Positions 1-7,389 of a stretch of DNA of 18,185 nt are shown piece by piece (position 1 is the first letter of the stretch; the number at the start of each line of letters is the position of its first letter). The stretch lies in the NCBI GenBank assembly GCA_016288175.1, contig JAEEYN010000173.1, positions 1 to 18,185 of the forward strand. The letters run 5' to 3'. The notes beneath the pieces were generated by a model, which was given only the letters and a program-made list of their open reading frames with translations, searched no databases and was not told the origin of the DNA. This stretch comes from Bacillota bacterium. GTDB taxonomy: Bacteria; Bacillota; Clostridia; Christensenellales; CAG-138. Both the position numbers and the translations under genes were made by a program.

Positions 1-368
1 GATTCACCGTGGAAAACGCCCTTTTTGTTGGGATAATCCACGAAATGGTAATCTCCGTAGCGGTCAAGGGACCAGGCGTTGACGGCCATTTTCGGAAGCC
101 CGTGGAGGCCGCGGATCTTATCCTTGGCGGTGTATTCCGGGCAGTAGGTCCATGTCTGGAATCCGTTCATGAAGATCTGCGCGTCCGCAGCGGGAAGCTT
201 GACAGTCAGTTCCGCGGATTCGATAACGGCGTTTTCAACGGCTTCGGAAATGAAAAGTATTCCGCCTTTGCCGCCCCCGGGAAGCTGATTGTAGGCGATG
301 GCGCCTTTCCCATCGAAATTCCCCGCGGAGGTACGGATAGTATAGCTGTAACTAACGGGTGCCTGCAT
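1..368 (-). CDS. GH36-like alpha-galactosidase, N-terminal part (cut by window edge)
   Basis: The first 122 residues of a minus-strand gene are visible; the rest lies beyond position 1. I read an ATG at 368-366 preceded by an AAAGGA ribosome binding site. The segment is a beta-rich N-terminus with a cluster around residues 67-74 (MNGFQTWT) followed by RGLHGLPK and LDRYGDYHF. This resembles the N-terminal domain of GH36 alpha-galactosidases, where an NG(W/Y)QSW motif lines the active-site entrance. The family hydrolyses terminal alpha-galactosides such as melibiose and raffinose to galactose. No signal peptide is seen, so the enzyme is probably cytoplasmic and acts on sugar imported by the symporter two genes upstream. 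It starts 15 nt after the preceding gene, so it is probably the third gene of that operon. The catalytic aspartates are outside the window, so the family call rests on the N-terminus alone. Confidence 0.6.
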   Translation of the reverse strand, partial: MQAPVSYSYTIRTSAGNFDGKGAIAYNQLPGGGKGGILFISEAVENAVIESAELTVKLPAADAQIFMNGFQTWTYCPEYTAKDKIRGLHGLPKMAVNAWSLDRYGDYHFVDYPNKKGVFHGE

Positions 369-383
369 ATCGGATCCTTTCCG

Positions 384-1826
384 TCATTTCCTGCCTTCGA
401 TCGCAAGGCGGACGACTTCGTAACCGCCGTCGTAGAAGTGGGCGTTCTTGAGCTCGACAATGCGTTCGCAGAACCGCTTCAGGATCGCCTTATCGTTGAT
501 GAGCGTATCGATCATTTCGCAGAGCGCGGGAGCGGTCTCACATTCGTAAGTCGAATCGCCGATTTCGCGGGCATAGATCGCACCGTAAACTTCATGACCG
601 CCGATATGGCGCATCATGAGCTTCGGAACGGGATAGAACGCGAGCTCGGAGGGCTTGGTAATAAGAACATCGCACTTGCGCATCAGCAGGTTCGTCGAAT
701 ACACGGCTTCGAAAATGTTGTCATGGCAGAATGCTGTGATCCCGGCTTTATGGGAACCGTCAAGCGTTGCCGCCCATTTTTTCAGCCCTTCGTAATCGTT
801 GAAATAGGTCTTGCACTGATCCGTAAGCTCGGGCAGCTTCTTCTTGAATACTTCCCACATCGTAAGGTGATCGCCGAAATTGATCATCAGCGAGGCTTTG
901 CCCTGCTTGATATAGGGAAGAAGATGCTTTGCCATCGCGAGATAAAGGTCACCGCCGGCGCCTGCGCCTCCGACTGTCATCAGGAAGCGGATCGGTTCGC
1001 CGTTTTCGAGCCTCGCGATGCGCAGCGCACAGTCGTGCTCAACGTTTGAAACGAGCTCGTGGTCGATGTAATGACCGACGCAGCGAAGATCTTTATCGGG
1101 CATAGGCTTAAGGGGCTTTTTCGCCATGCCGTTGAGCTTCTTGTAGCCGAGATAGGCGAACGAAGTCTGAACGGTATGGATCGAGCCTTCGGCAAGATGC
1201 AGACCCATCGGCCAGTTATCCGGGATCGCATTCACAACATGGGTGAGACCCGCATGCACAGCGCCCTGACTCGGCCATACATGCGTTCCGACAAAGGGAA
1301 CATCCTTCGGCAGGTCGCCGTAAAGGGGAGCGAGAAGCTCCGCGTTCTTCTGGTCGGTCGCGTTATAGGTGATCTTGCGGAAACCTTCGCTGTTCAGCGG
1401 TTCCCAGTAGAGTTTGTTGAAAAGGCCGACTTTCTGGGAAAGCTTGGAACCCATGGAATAAAGATCGTTCTGGTGACGGATCATCTTCGATCCTGTTGCG
1501 TCGAAGGACGCGAGGTCGAACCAGACCGGCGTTCTGCCAAGATGCTTCGCGCAGGAGGCGATCGCCATCGCGATGCGGTAGTGACCGAAACCCATGCGGA
1601 TGTTGCCGACGATCAGCGGGTTCTCGGGAAGCGAAAGCGGCGTTTCAGCATGGACGAGGTTCTCGATCCCGAGCTCCGGGATCTCGTCTATCGGCTTCAG
1701 ACCGAGGTGATAGGTCTTCTTCGTGTCGTCACCGAATTTCTTGATGAACTTTGCCTTGCTTTTTTCGGCTTTCCTGATCGTTTTTGCATCGATCTGATTG
1801 CCGAAAATCACGCTTGTTTTGTCCAT
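384..1826 (-). CDS. Uncharacterised GT-B-like protein (480 aa) in a galactoside operon
   Basis: I do not recognise a named family. The visible features suggest a GT-B fold like that of MurG or MGDG synthase. An N-terminal glycine/histidine motif lies at residues 78-84 (MGFGHYR), where such enzymes carry a GHG loop. A glycine-rich strand-loop lies at 284-295 (TVGGAGAGGDLY), at the usual start of the donor-binding domain. Residues 385-402 (CDVLITKPSELAFYPVPK) resemble the region around the nucleotide-sugar site. There is no signal peptide or membrane helix, so it is probably cytosolic. The start at 1826 has an AAAGGAG site 7 nt upstream. It lies 18 nt after the symporter gene and 15 nt before the alpha-galactosidase, which implies one transcript and a link to galactoside metabolism. 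Donor and acceptor cannot be named. It could instead be a phosphorylase-like or non-enzymatic GT-B relative. Confidence 0.75.
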   Translation of the reverse strand: MDKTSVIFGNQIDAKTIRKAEKSKAKFIKKFGDDTKKTYHLGLKPIDEIPELGIENLVHAETPLSLPENPLIVGNIRMGFGHYRIAMAIASCAKHLGRTPVWFDLASFDATGSKMIRHQNDLYSMGSKLSQKVGLFNKLYWEPLNSEGFRKITYNATDQKNAELLAPLYGDLPKDVPFVGTHVWPSQGAVHAGLTHVVNAIPDNWPMGLHLAEGSIHTVQTSFAYLGYKKLNGMAKKPLKPMPDKDLRCVGHYIDHELVSNVEHDCALRIARLENGEPIRFLMTVGGAGAGGDLYLAMAKHLLPYIKQGKASLMINFGDHLTMWEVFKKKLPELTDQCKTYFNDYEGLKKWAATLDGSHKAGITAFCHDNIFEAVYSTNLLMRKCDVLITKPSELAFYPVPKLMMRHIGGHEVYGAIYAREIGDSTYECETAPALCEMIDTLINDKAILKRFCERIVELKNAHFYDGGYEVVRLAIEGRK

Positions 1827-1844
1827 TATTAAACTCCTTTTCGG

Positions 1845-3302
1845 TTATTCCTCGAGGCCTTCCTTTTCGTGTGCTTCCTTGATGGTCTTCATGACCTTCT
1901 TTTCGTTATAAAGGGCAAGGATGACCGCGCCGAGCACACAGAACGCAACGGCAACGATCGCGATGATGCGAAGACCGGTGTCGGAAGCGGTAAGGTCGTT
2001 GCTTGTAAGTGTCTGCTTTGTGCCGATAACTGCGAGCGAGGTGAAAACGAGCATTGCGACGGACTGACCCATTTTCATTGCAAAGGTACGGGCTGCGAAG
2101 AACATGCCCTCGCGCTTTTCGCCGGTGCGAATGGAATCCTCTTCGGCAACGTCAGCAACGATGGACTGCGGGATGATGCCGAGCAGTGCCATCGGGAAAG
2201 CGGCGATAATGCAGATCAGAACGCCGGGGATGATGCCGGTAAGCCCGGGGATAACGCCGATCAGTGCGGTCACGACATACGCAAGCGCAAGGCCGAGGAA
2301 GCCGGTGATAACGAGCTTCTTCTTACCGAACTTGCGGACAAGACCGGAAACGATGGGGTAGAAGCAGGCGGAGAGCACAGTCATACCGCCGAGGAAGTAC
2401 ATGGTGAAGCTTTCATCCAGACCCATGGAAACCTTTACAAAGAACGGGAGACCGGTCTGGAACAGCGTCAGCGCGATGAAGTATGCGATATCGGATGCGG
2501 AGAACTTAACGAATTCCTTGTTCTTGAAGGTCTTCGAGAGGCTCTTGAAGGTGTTGGTGTCGGAAGGCTGAGCGTCTACGAAATCCTTTTCCTTAAGTTT
2601 GAAGGTCGGGATGAGCATGCAGATCATCGCAAAGATCGAAAGCACGATGAAGCAGACTCTGTAGCTCCACGGGAAGTCAAGACCAAAGCCGCGAAGAACG
2701 CCGGCAAGTACGAAGGGGAGATACGCGATCATGGTGCCGAAGAAGAAAGTCAGGGAGATCGCGGTGGAGATATACATGCGGTCCTCCTGCGTTTTTCCGA
2801 ACTCGGAGATCAGCGCGTTATAGGGGGTGCAGTACATCGTCATAAACAGATAGAAGAGGATCAGGAAGCCAAGCACCCAAACGATGTTGATCGGGCTGTT
2901 ATTGCGGATCGGCGCCATGAAAACGAGCACGGTGATGATCGCAAACGGGATCGCGGCAACCTTCATGAACGGGATGCGGCGGCCCTTGGGGTTTTTGCTC
3001 CTGTCGGAAAGCGAAGCGATGAGCGGATCCGTTACGGCATCAAAAATACGGCAGATGAAGCTGATGAGGCCGAGAATGGTAAGGATGCCGAGAATGATAA
3101 GTCCGGAAGGCAGATACTGAGGAGCGTGGAGCTCTTCGATATCCTTGGACGTCGGAAGGTAGAAAGTGACGAGCCAGGCGGTAATGATGCCGCTGAGCGT
3201 CGACCAACCGAGCTGACCGATGGCGAAGATTCGCATCTCCTTCTTTGTCAGTCTGCGCGTGGGTTTCGCGGCAGCGGGAGCGTTGGGTTGGGTTTTTGTC
3301 AT
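1845..3302 (-). CDS. GPH-family sugar:cation symporter (MelB-like), 485 aa
   Basis: This is an integral membrane transporter of the glycoside-pentoside-hexuronide:cation symporter family in the MFS superfamily, with about 12 hydrophobic segments. The family hallmark is clear at residues 85-112: RIFDAVTDPLIASLSD followed by RSKNPKGRRIPF, including the aspartates that in MelB coordinate the coupling cation. These proteins import melibiose, lactose, raffinose-type or other glycosides with Na+ or H+. The neighbouring galK and alpha-galactosidase make an alpha-galactoside the likeliest substrate; that is inference. I place the start at the ATG at 3302, preceded by AAGGGGGA 9 nt upstream. The reading frame stays open for 94 more codons, but that stretch covers the promoter and the end of galK and is not coding. 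This is the first gene of a three-gene operon. Confidence 0.9.
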   Translation of the reverse strand: MTKTQPNAPAAAKPTRRLTKKEMRIFAIGQLGWSTLSGIITAWLVTFYLPTSKDIEELHAPQYLPSGLIILGILTILGLISFICRIFDAVTDPLIASLSDRSKNPKGRRIPFMKVAAIPFAIITVLVFMAPIRNNSPINIVWVLGFLILFYLFMTMYCTPYNALISEFGKTQEDRMYISTAISLTFFFGTMIAYLPFVLAGVLRGFGLDFPWSYRVCFIVLSIFAMICMLIPTFKLKEKDFVDAQPSDTNTFKSLSKTFKNKEFVKFSASDIAYFIALTLFQTGLPFFVKVSMGLDESFTMYFLGGMTVLSACFYPIVSGLVRKFGKKKLVITGFLGLALAYVVTALIGVIPGLTGIIPGVLICIIAAFPMALLGIIPQSIVADVAEEDSIRTGEKREGMFFAARTFAMKMGQSVAMLVFTSLAVIGTKQTLTSNDLTASDTGLRIIAIVAVAFCVLGAVILALYNEKKVMKTIKEAHEKEGLEE

Positions 3303-3378
3303 GATTTGTATTTCCCCCTTAAATGATTTGCTGCGCCGTTTCGGACAGCTCCGAACCGGAGCAGACTCTAATAAAATA

Positions 3379-3407
3379 AGTATAATACATTTCGACGGAA
3401 AAAGCAA
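3379..3407 (-). promoter_or_regulatory. Predicted sigma-A promoter of the symporter operon
   Basis: On the minus strand, a -35 element TTGCTT (3407-3402) and a -10 element TATACT (3384-3379) are separated by 17 nt, about 80 nt upstream of the symporter start. A 12-bp inverted repeat lies just upstream of the -35. Confidence 0.65.
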
Positions 3408-3411
3408 AAGA

Positions 3412-3454
3412 AATATCCGAAAAAAAGATACGGATTTCGTAATTTTCGGATATT
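3412..3454. repeat. 12-bp perfect inverted repeat between galK and the symporter promoter
   Basis: The arms AATATCCGAAAA (3412-3423) and TTTTCGGATATT (3443-3454) are exact reverse complements separated by 19 nt. The repeat lies between the galK stop codon and the -35 of the symporter promoter. It could be a weak galK terminator, since T-rich sequence follows in the minus direction, or an operator for a sugar-responsive regulator. Confidence 0.55.
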
Positions 3455-3474
3455 CGCCTTTAATTTTGAAAATA

Positions 3475-4644
3475 TCAGTTTTTAATGATGTGTGCGCCGT
3501 CACCGGGCTGTACGCAAATAAAGCCTGCTTTAAGGCCGGTTTTAGCTTCGTAACCGGCGGAAACGGCGGCGGTGAACTCTTCAACCGATGCTTTTTCGAC
3601 GATTGCGACCATGCAGCCGCCGAAGCCTCCGCCTGTCATTCGGGCGCCGATAACGCCGGGAATACTCCAGGCAATCTCGGTCAGAACATCGAGCTCGGGG
3701 CAGGAGACCTCGTAATCGTCCCTGAGAGAAACATGGGATTCGTTCATCAGCCGTCCGAACTTGAAAAGATCGCCGCGGTCAAGCGCTTCAAGCGCCGCGA
3801 CGGTGCGCGCATTCTCATAAACGGCATGCTTCGCACGCCTGCGGCAGATGGGATCGGCAATAACATCCTTTACGGCTTCAAATTGATCCGGGGTGATATG
3901 GCAGAGAGCGTCGATATCGAGAACGGTACTGAGCGCTGCAAGCGCTTCTTCGCATTCGCGGCGGCGGTCGTTATAAGCCGAACCTGCGAGCGAATGCTTG
4001 ACTCGGCTGTCGACGATCACTATCTCCGCATCCTCCATTGCGAGAGGCGCATATTCGAAAAGAAGGGAGTGGGTGTCGAGAAAGATCGCGTGACCGTTCC
4101 TGCCCATTGCACTCGCGAACTGATCCATAATGCCGCAGCTGACGCCGACATAGCGGTTCTCCGCACGCTGACAAAGCTGTGCGATGCGTTCGGAACTCAG
4201 CCGCAGACCGAACATTTCCCGCAGCATGACGCCCGTTGCGACTTCCACGGCGGCGGAGGAAGAAAGCCCGACGCCGGAAGGGATATCGCCGTAAAAGAGC
4301 ATATCTGCACCGGTATCGATGCGGAAACCTTCTTCGATAAAGGAGTGGATCACCCCCTCCGGGTAAGCGGTCCAGACGCGGCGGGAGAGAGGCAGAAGCG
4401 AATCGAGATCGGTCTCGATGATTTCGCCGGGAAGATCGAGGGAAGCAAAGCGCAGGATACGGTCGTTGCGTGGGCGGGCGGCACAGCTGACGCCGAGAGT
4501 CAGCGCGCAGGGAAAGACATGCCCTCCGTTGTAGTCCGTGTGTTCGCCGATAAGGTTGACCCTTCCCGGCGCAAAAGCAACAAGCTCCGGCTTTTCACCG
4601 AAGATCCCGATAAATCTGTCGATCAGTTCAACTGTTTCGCGCAT
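3475..4644 (-). CDS. galK: Galactokinase
   Basis: This cytosolic enzyme phosphorylates alpha-D-galactose to galactose-1-phosphate with ATP, the first committed step of the Leloir pathway. At 389 aa it is full length. The GHMP-kinase motifs are all present: the galactokinase signature GRVNLIGEHTDYNGG at residues 27-41, the ATP-binding loop PSGVGLSSSAA at 122-132, the catalytic aspartate in GIMDQFAS (D174), and the C-terminal TGGGFGG at 337-343. An AGGAGG site lies 6-7 nt before the ATG. It has its own promoter and is separated by about 170 nt from the symporter operon transcribed in the same direction. The Leloir partners galT and galE are not in this window and must lie elsewhere. Confidence 0.97.
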   Translation of the reverse strand: MRETVELIDRFIGIFGEKPELVAFAPGRVNLIGEHTDYNGGHVFPCALTLGVSCAARPRNDRILRFASLDLPGEIIETDLDSLLPLSRRVWTAYPEGVIHSFIEEGFRIDTGADMLFYGDIPSGVGLSSSAAVEVATGVMLREMFGLRLSSERIAQLCQRAENRYVGVSCGIMDQFASAMGRNGHAIFLDTHSLLFEYAPLAMEDAEIVIVDSRVKHSLAGSAYNDRRRECEEALAALSTVLDIDALCHITPDQFEAVKDVIADPICRRRAKHAVYENARTVAALEALDRGDLFKFGRLMNESHVSLRDDYEVSCPELDVLTEIAWSIPGVIGARMTGGGFGGCMVAIVEKASVEEFTAAVSAGYEAKTGLKAGFICVQPGDGAHIIKN

Positions 4645-4670
4645 AAAACGCCTCCTGACTTGATTCTTTT

Positions 4671-4698
4671 ATTATACCGCATTTTCCTCCGAAAGCAA
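4671..4698 (-). promoter_or_regulatory. Predicted galK promoter
   Basis: On the minus strand, TATAAT (4676-4671) lies 16 nt from TTGCTT (4698-4693), just upstream of the galK ribosome binding site. The -35 hexamer is the same as in the symporter promoter. Confidence 0.65.
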
Positions 4699-4728
4699 AG
4701 AGCTGTTTTTCCCGAAACGGCATTCCCG

Positions 4729-4757
4729 TTGCCCGCAAGGTGCGGTTGTGGTATAAT
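4729..4757 (+). promoter_or_regulatory. Predicted pcp promoter
   Basis: TTGCCC (4729-4734), a 17-nt spacer and TATAAT (4752-4757) precede the pcp start by 30 nt. This is divergent from the galK promoter in the same intergenic region. Confidence 0.7.
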
Positions 4758-4787
4758 CAAAGCAGAAAAAGCGACCGGAGGCACGAA

Positions 4788-5399
4788 ATGAAAATATTGC
4801 TGACAGCATTTGACCCGTTCGGCGGGGAAGAGATCAATCCTGCGGAGGAAGCGGTCCGGCTCGTTGCGGACAGGATCGGCGGAGCGGATATCGTGAAGCT
4901 CACTGTGCCGACGGTTTTCGGAAAGTCGATCGAAATAGCGGCGGAAGCGATCCGGCGGGAAAACCCGGACGCCGTCCTGATGATCGGTCAGGCGGGCGGC
5001 AGAAGTGCGATCACGCCCGAACGTGTTGCGATAAACATCAACGATGCCCGCATTGCGGATAATGCAGGCCACATACCAACCGATGAGCCTATCGCGAAAA
5101 ACGGTCCGGCGGCGTATTTTTCAACACTGCCGATCAAAAAAATGGTCGAAGCGATCCGGGCCGAAGGAATTCCGGCGAATGTTTCGGATTCGGCGGGGAC
5201 CTTCGTCTGCAACCAGCTTATGTACGGTGTGCTTGACCTTCTTCAAAGGGAGTACCCCGGAACGGTCGGTGGATTTATGCATATCCCGTTTGCGCCGGAG
5301 CAGACCGCAAAGCAGCACCATCCCGCGCCGTCGATGAGCATCGAAGACGTCCGCAGAGGCATCGAAGCCGCGCTCAGAGCGATCGCGGAAACGCTGTAG
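4788..5399 (+). CDS. pcp: Pyroglutamyl-peptidase I (pyrrolidone-carboxylate peptidase)
   Basis: This cytosolic cysteine peptidase of family C15 removes N-terminal pyroglutamate from peptides. At 203 aa it matches the usual family length. The catalytic triad is readable as E78 in the GQAGGRSAITPERVAIN block, C141 in SAGTFVCNQLMY, and H165 in GGFMHIPF. The N-terminus MKILLTAFDPFGG is typical. I chose the ATG at 4788 because it has a GGAGG site 8 nt upstream. The frame is open 16 codons further upstream, but that part overlaps the promoter. The polymerase gene follows closely, so the two may be co-transcribed, although no functional link is obvious. Confidence 0.96.
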   Translation: MKILLTAFDPFGGEEINPAEEAVRLVADRIGGADIVKLTVPTVFGKSIEIAAEAIRRENPDAVLMIGQAGGRSAITPERVAININDARIADNAGHIPTDEPIAKNGPAAYFSTLPIKKMVEAIRAEGIPANVSDSAGTFVCNQLMYGVLDLLQREYPGTVGGFMHIPFAPEQTAKQHHPAPSMSIEDVRRGIEAALRAIAETL

Positions 5400-5420
5400 A
5401 TCTCAGATAAAATCTAATTG

Positions 5421-5438
5421 AAAGGAGGCATTTTTACG
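5421..5438 (+). promoter_or_regulatory. Ribosome binding site with 7-nt spacing to an ACG codon
   Basis: AAAGGAGG at 5421-5428 is a near-ideal Shine-Dalgarno sequence, and 7 nt later in the polymerase frame is ACG (5436-5438). This placement decides the start: the TTG at 5418 lies upstream of the site, and ATT at 5430 is too close to it. Confidence 0.6.
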
Positions 5439-6947
5439 AAAAAGGAAAGAGTCTATATCGCGATCGACCTGAAATCGTTCTATGCCTCCGTTGAAGCGGC
5501 GGACAGGGGGCTCGACCCGCTTGACACGAACCTTGTTGTTGCGGATGAGAGCCGAACCGATAAAACGATCTGCCTTGCGGTTTCGCCTTCGCTGAAGAGC
5601 TTAGGGATACCTGGCCGTCCGAGACTTTTTGAAGTTCGCCAAAAGGTCGCCGCTGTGAACGCTTCGAGGAAATACGCCGCGCCCGGAAGAAAACTGACGG
5701 GGAGCTCGGCATCGCTTTCCGAGCTGAGATCCGATCCGTCGGCTGCCGTCGATTTTATAATCGCGCGTCCGCGAATGGCGCTCTATATGAGCACAAGCAC
5801 AAAAGTCTACGATATCTATCTGAAATATTTCGCCCCGGAGGATATAATCGTTTACTCCGTGGATGAAGTTTTCATGGACGTTACGAATTATCTCGGGATC
5901 TATAAGCTCTCACCGCGCGAACTCGCGATGAAGATCATCCTCGACGTTCTCGGAAGCACGGGCATAACGGCGACAGCGGGTATCGGGACGAATCTATATC
6001 TTGCGAAAGTCGCGATGGATATCATGGCGAAACATATCCCCGCCGATGAAAACGGGGTGCGCATAGCGGAGCTCGATGAAATGAGCTACCGCGAACGCCT
6101 TTGGGACCATCGCCCGCTGACGGACTTTTGGCGCGTCGGACCGGGATATTCCAAAAAGCTCGAAGCCCGCGGGATAAAGACGATGGGCGATATCGCAAGG
6201 TGCTCCATCGATAATGAAGAACTGCTCTTTAACCTTTTCGGGAAAAACGCGGAGCTGCTGATCGACCATGCCTGGGGTGTTGAACCCTGCACAATGGATG
6301 TGATCAAGGCATATCGACCGGAAAGCACAGGCATAAGCTCGGGCCAAGTGCTGAAAACGCCCTATGAAGCCGCGAAAGCGCGGCTCGTCCTGCGCGAAAT
6401 GGCGGATGAACTCTCCCTCGACCTTGTTGAAAAAGCAATGGTAACGAGCAGGATCGCCGTTTCGGTCGGCTACGACGCAGAAAACCTGAACGACCCCGTG
6501 CGGCGCAAAGCGTATACCGGAGAGGTCACGACCGACCGCTACGGTCGTAAAGTGCCGAAAGGCGTATCGGGTATTACGAACATCGGAAGGAACACCGCTT
6601 CATCAAGGCTGATAACAGAAGCAGCGGCGGCAGCGTTTGACCGCATTGTCGATCCGTCGCTTGTGATACGATATCTGAGCATCGGCGCGAACGATTTAAG
6701 ACCGGAGAGCGAAGAAGGTATTGAACGTCGCGGCGCCGAGCAACTCGATCTTTTCACGGATTATGAAGCGCGGGAGGAAGCGGAGCGGCACGAAAGCGAA
6801 AAGCTCGAAGGCGAAAAGAACATCCAGCAGGCAGTTGTCGGAATCAAACGGAAATACGGCAAAAACGCAATAGTAAAGGGAATAAATCTTCAGGAAGGCG
6901 CGACCGGCATGGAACGCAATTCGCAAATCGGGGGTCATAAGGCGTGA
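5436..6947 (+). CDS. Y-family translesion DNA polymerase (UvrX/DinB/UmuC type), probable ACG start
   Basis: This is a low-fidelity polymerase that copies damaged DNA. Numbered from the upstream TTG at 5418, the conserved parts are the first catalytic block AIDLKSFYASVE (15-26, D17), the second catalytic block YSVDEVFMDV (146-155, D149/E150), GIGTNLYLAK (188-197), a helix-hairpin-helix around RVGPGYSKKLEARGI (239-253), and the C-terminal little-finger region. A sliding-clamp-binding motif QLDLF lies at 442-446. The start is odd. A perfect AAAGGAGG (5421-5428) is followed after 7 nt by ACG at 5436, where homologues begin with Met. No ATG or GTG is available in frame before the first catalytic aspartate. 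The TTG at 5418 lies before this site and lacks one of its own. The stop overlaps the YolD-like gene, forming the standard UvrX/YolD pair. Confidence 0.88.
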   Translation, partial: TKKERVYIAIDLKSFYASVEAADRGLDPLDTNLVVADESRTDKTICLAVSPSLKSLGIPGRPRLFEVRQKVAAVNASRKYAAPGRKLTGSSASLSELRSDPSAAVDFIIARPRMALYMSTSTKVYDIYLKYFAPEDIIVYSVDEVFMDVTNYLGIYKLSPRELAMKIILDVLGSTGITATAGIGTNLYLAKVAMDIMAKHIPADENGVRIAELDEMSYRERLWDHRPLTDFWRVGPGYSKKLEARGIKTMGDIARCSIDNEELLFNLFGKNAELLIDHAWGVEPCTMDVIKAYRPESTGISSGQVLKTPYEAAKARLVLREMADELSLDLVEKAMVTSRIAVSVGYDAENLNDPVRRKAYTGEVTTDRYGRKVPKGVSGITNIGRNTASSRLITEAAAAAFDRIVDPSLVIRYLSIGANDLRPESEEGIERRGAEQLDLFTDYEAREEAERHESEKLEGEKNIQQAVVGIKRKYGKNAIVKGINLQEGATGMERNSQIGGHKA

Positions 6948-7369
6948 GCGGCAGATATGACGACATAATTAAGCTTTCGCGTCCCGTTTCGAAGATGCAT
7001 CCGCCGATGCCGATGGAGGACCGCGCGGCACAGTTTTCTCCGTTTGCGGCGCTGACGGGTTTCTGCGGAGCGGTGCGTGAAACGGCTCGGCTGACGGAGA
7101 AAAAGCAGGACCTCGATGAAGAATCGCTTGCAAAGCTCGATGAGCGCATTGCAAGGCTGAAGCTTGCTTTCCCGGAACGTCCGCCGGTCAGCATCACATA
7201 CTTTGTTCAGGATGAAAAAAAGGCCGGCGGCAGATATCTGACGCAGACCGTTAAGATCAGAAGGATCGATGAAGTTTTGCGCATTCTCGTTTCAGAGGAC
7301 GGAAAGCAGATCCGTTTTGACGATATCTCGACGATCGAAAGCGATTTTTTCGGCAGAGAAACTGAATGA
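6944..7369 (+). CDS. YolD-like protein, partner of the Y-family polymerase
   Basis: This is a 141-aa protein with the YolD-family N-terminal signature MEDRAAQFSPFAALTG (residues 24-39) and a C-terminal beta-rich domain ending in the DDISTIESD region. YolD-like proteins are small and are usually encoded next to Y-family polymerases in Firmicutes. They have been proposed to regulate or assist the polymerase, but their biochemical role is poorly defined. The start is a GTG at 6944 that overlaps the polymerase stop (GTGA), with a GGGGG sequence about 10 nt upstream, so translation is probably coupled. Residues 50-70 form a charged helix that may mediate contact with the polymerase; that is inference. 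Confidence 0.88.
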   Translation: MSGRYDDIIKLSRPVSKMHPPMPMEDRAAQFSPFAALTGFCGAVRETARLTEKKQDLDEESLAKLDERIARLKLAFPERPPVSITYFVQDEKKAGGRYLTQTVKIRRIDEVLRILVSEDGKQIRFDDISTIESDFFGRETE

Positions 7370-7371
7370 TA

Positions 7372-7389
7372 CGGGATCATTCGATCCCG
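7372..7389. terminator. Short hairpin between convergent genes, possible weak bidirectional terminator
   Basis: CGGGATC (7372-7378) and GATCCCG (7383-7389) form a perfect 7-bp stem with an ATTC loop, placed between the YolD-like stop and overlapping the end of the convergent nucleotidyltransferase gene. Neither side has a clear T-run, so termination is uncertain. Confidence 0.35.

Noticed and set aside
9..1049. 346-codon open frame on the plus strand at the window start
   Set aside because: It is antisense to the GH36-like and GT-B-like genes, which have proper ribosome binding sites and operon spacing.
1869..3326. 485-codon open frame on the plus strand opposite the symporter gene
   Set aside because: It is the antisense shadow of a clear GPH symporter; its translation is highly charged and low in hydrophobic pattern, with no recognisable domain.
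3303..3584. 94-codon N-terminal extension of the symporter
   Set aside because: It runs through the promoter, the inverted repeat and the 3' end of galK; the ATG at 3302 has a good ribosome binding site and matches the family start.
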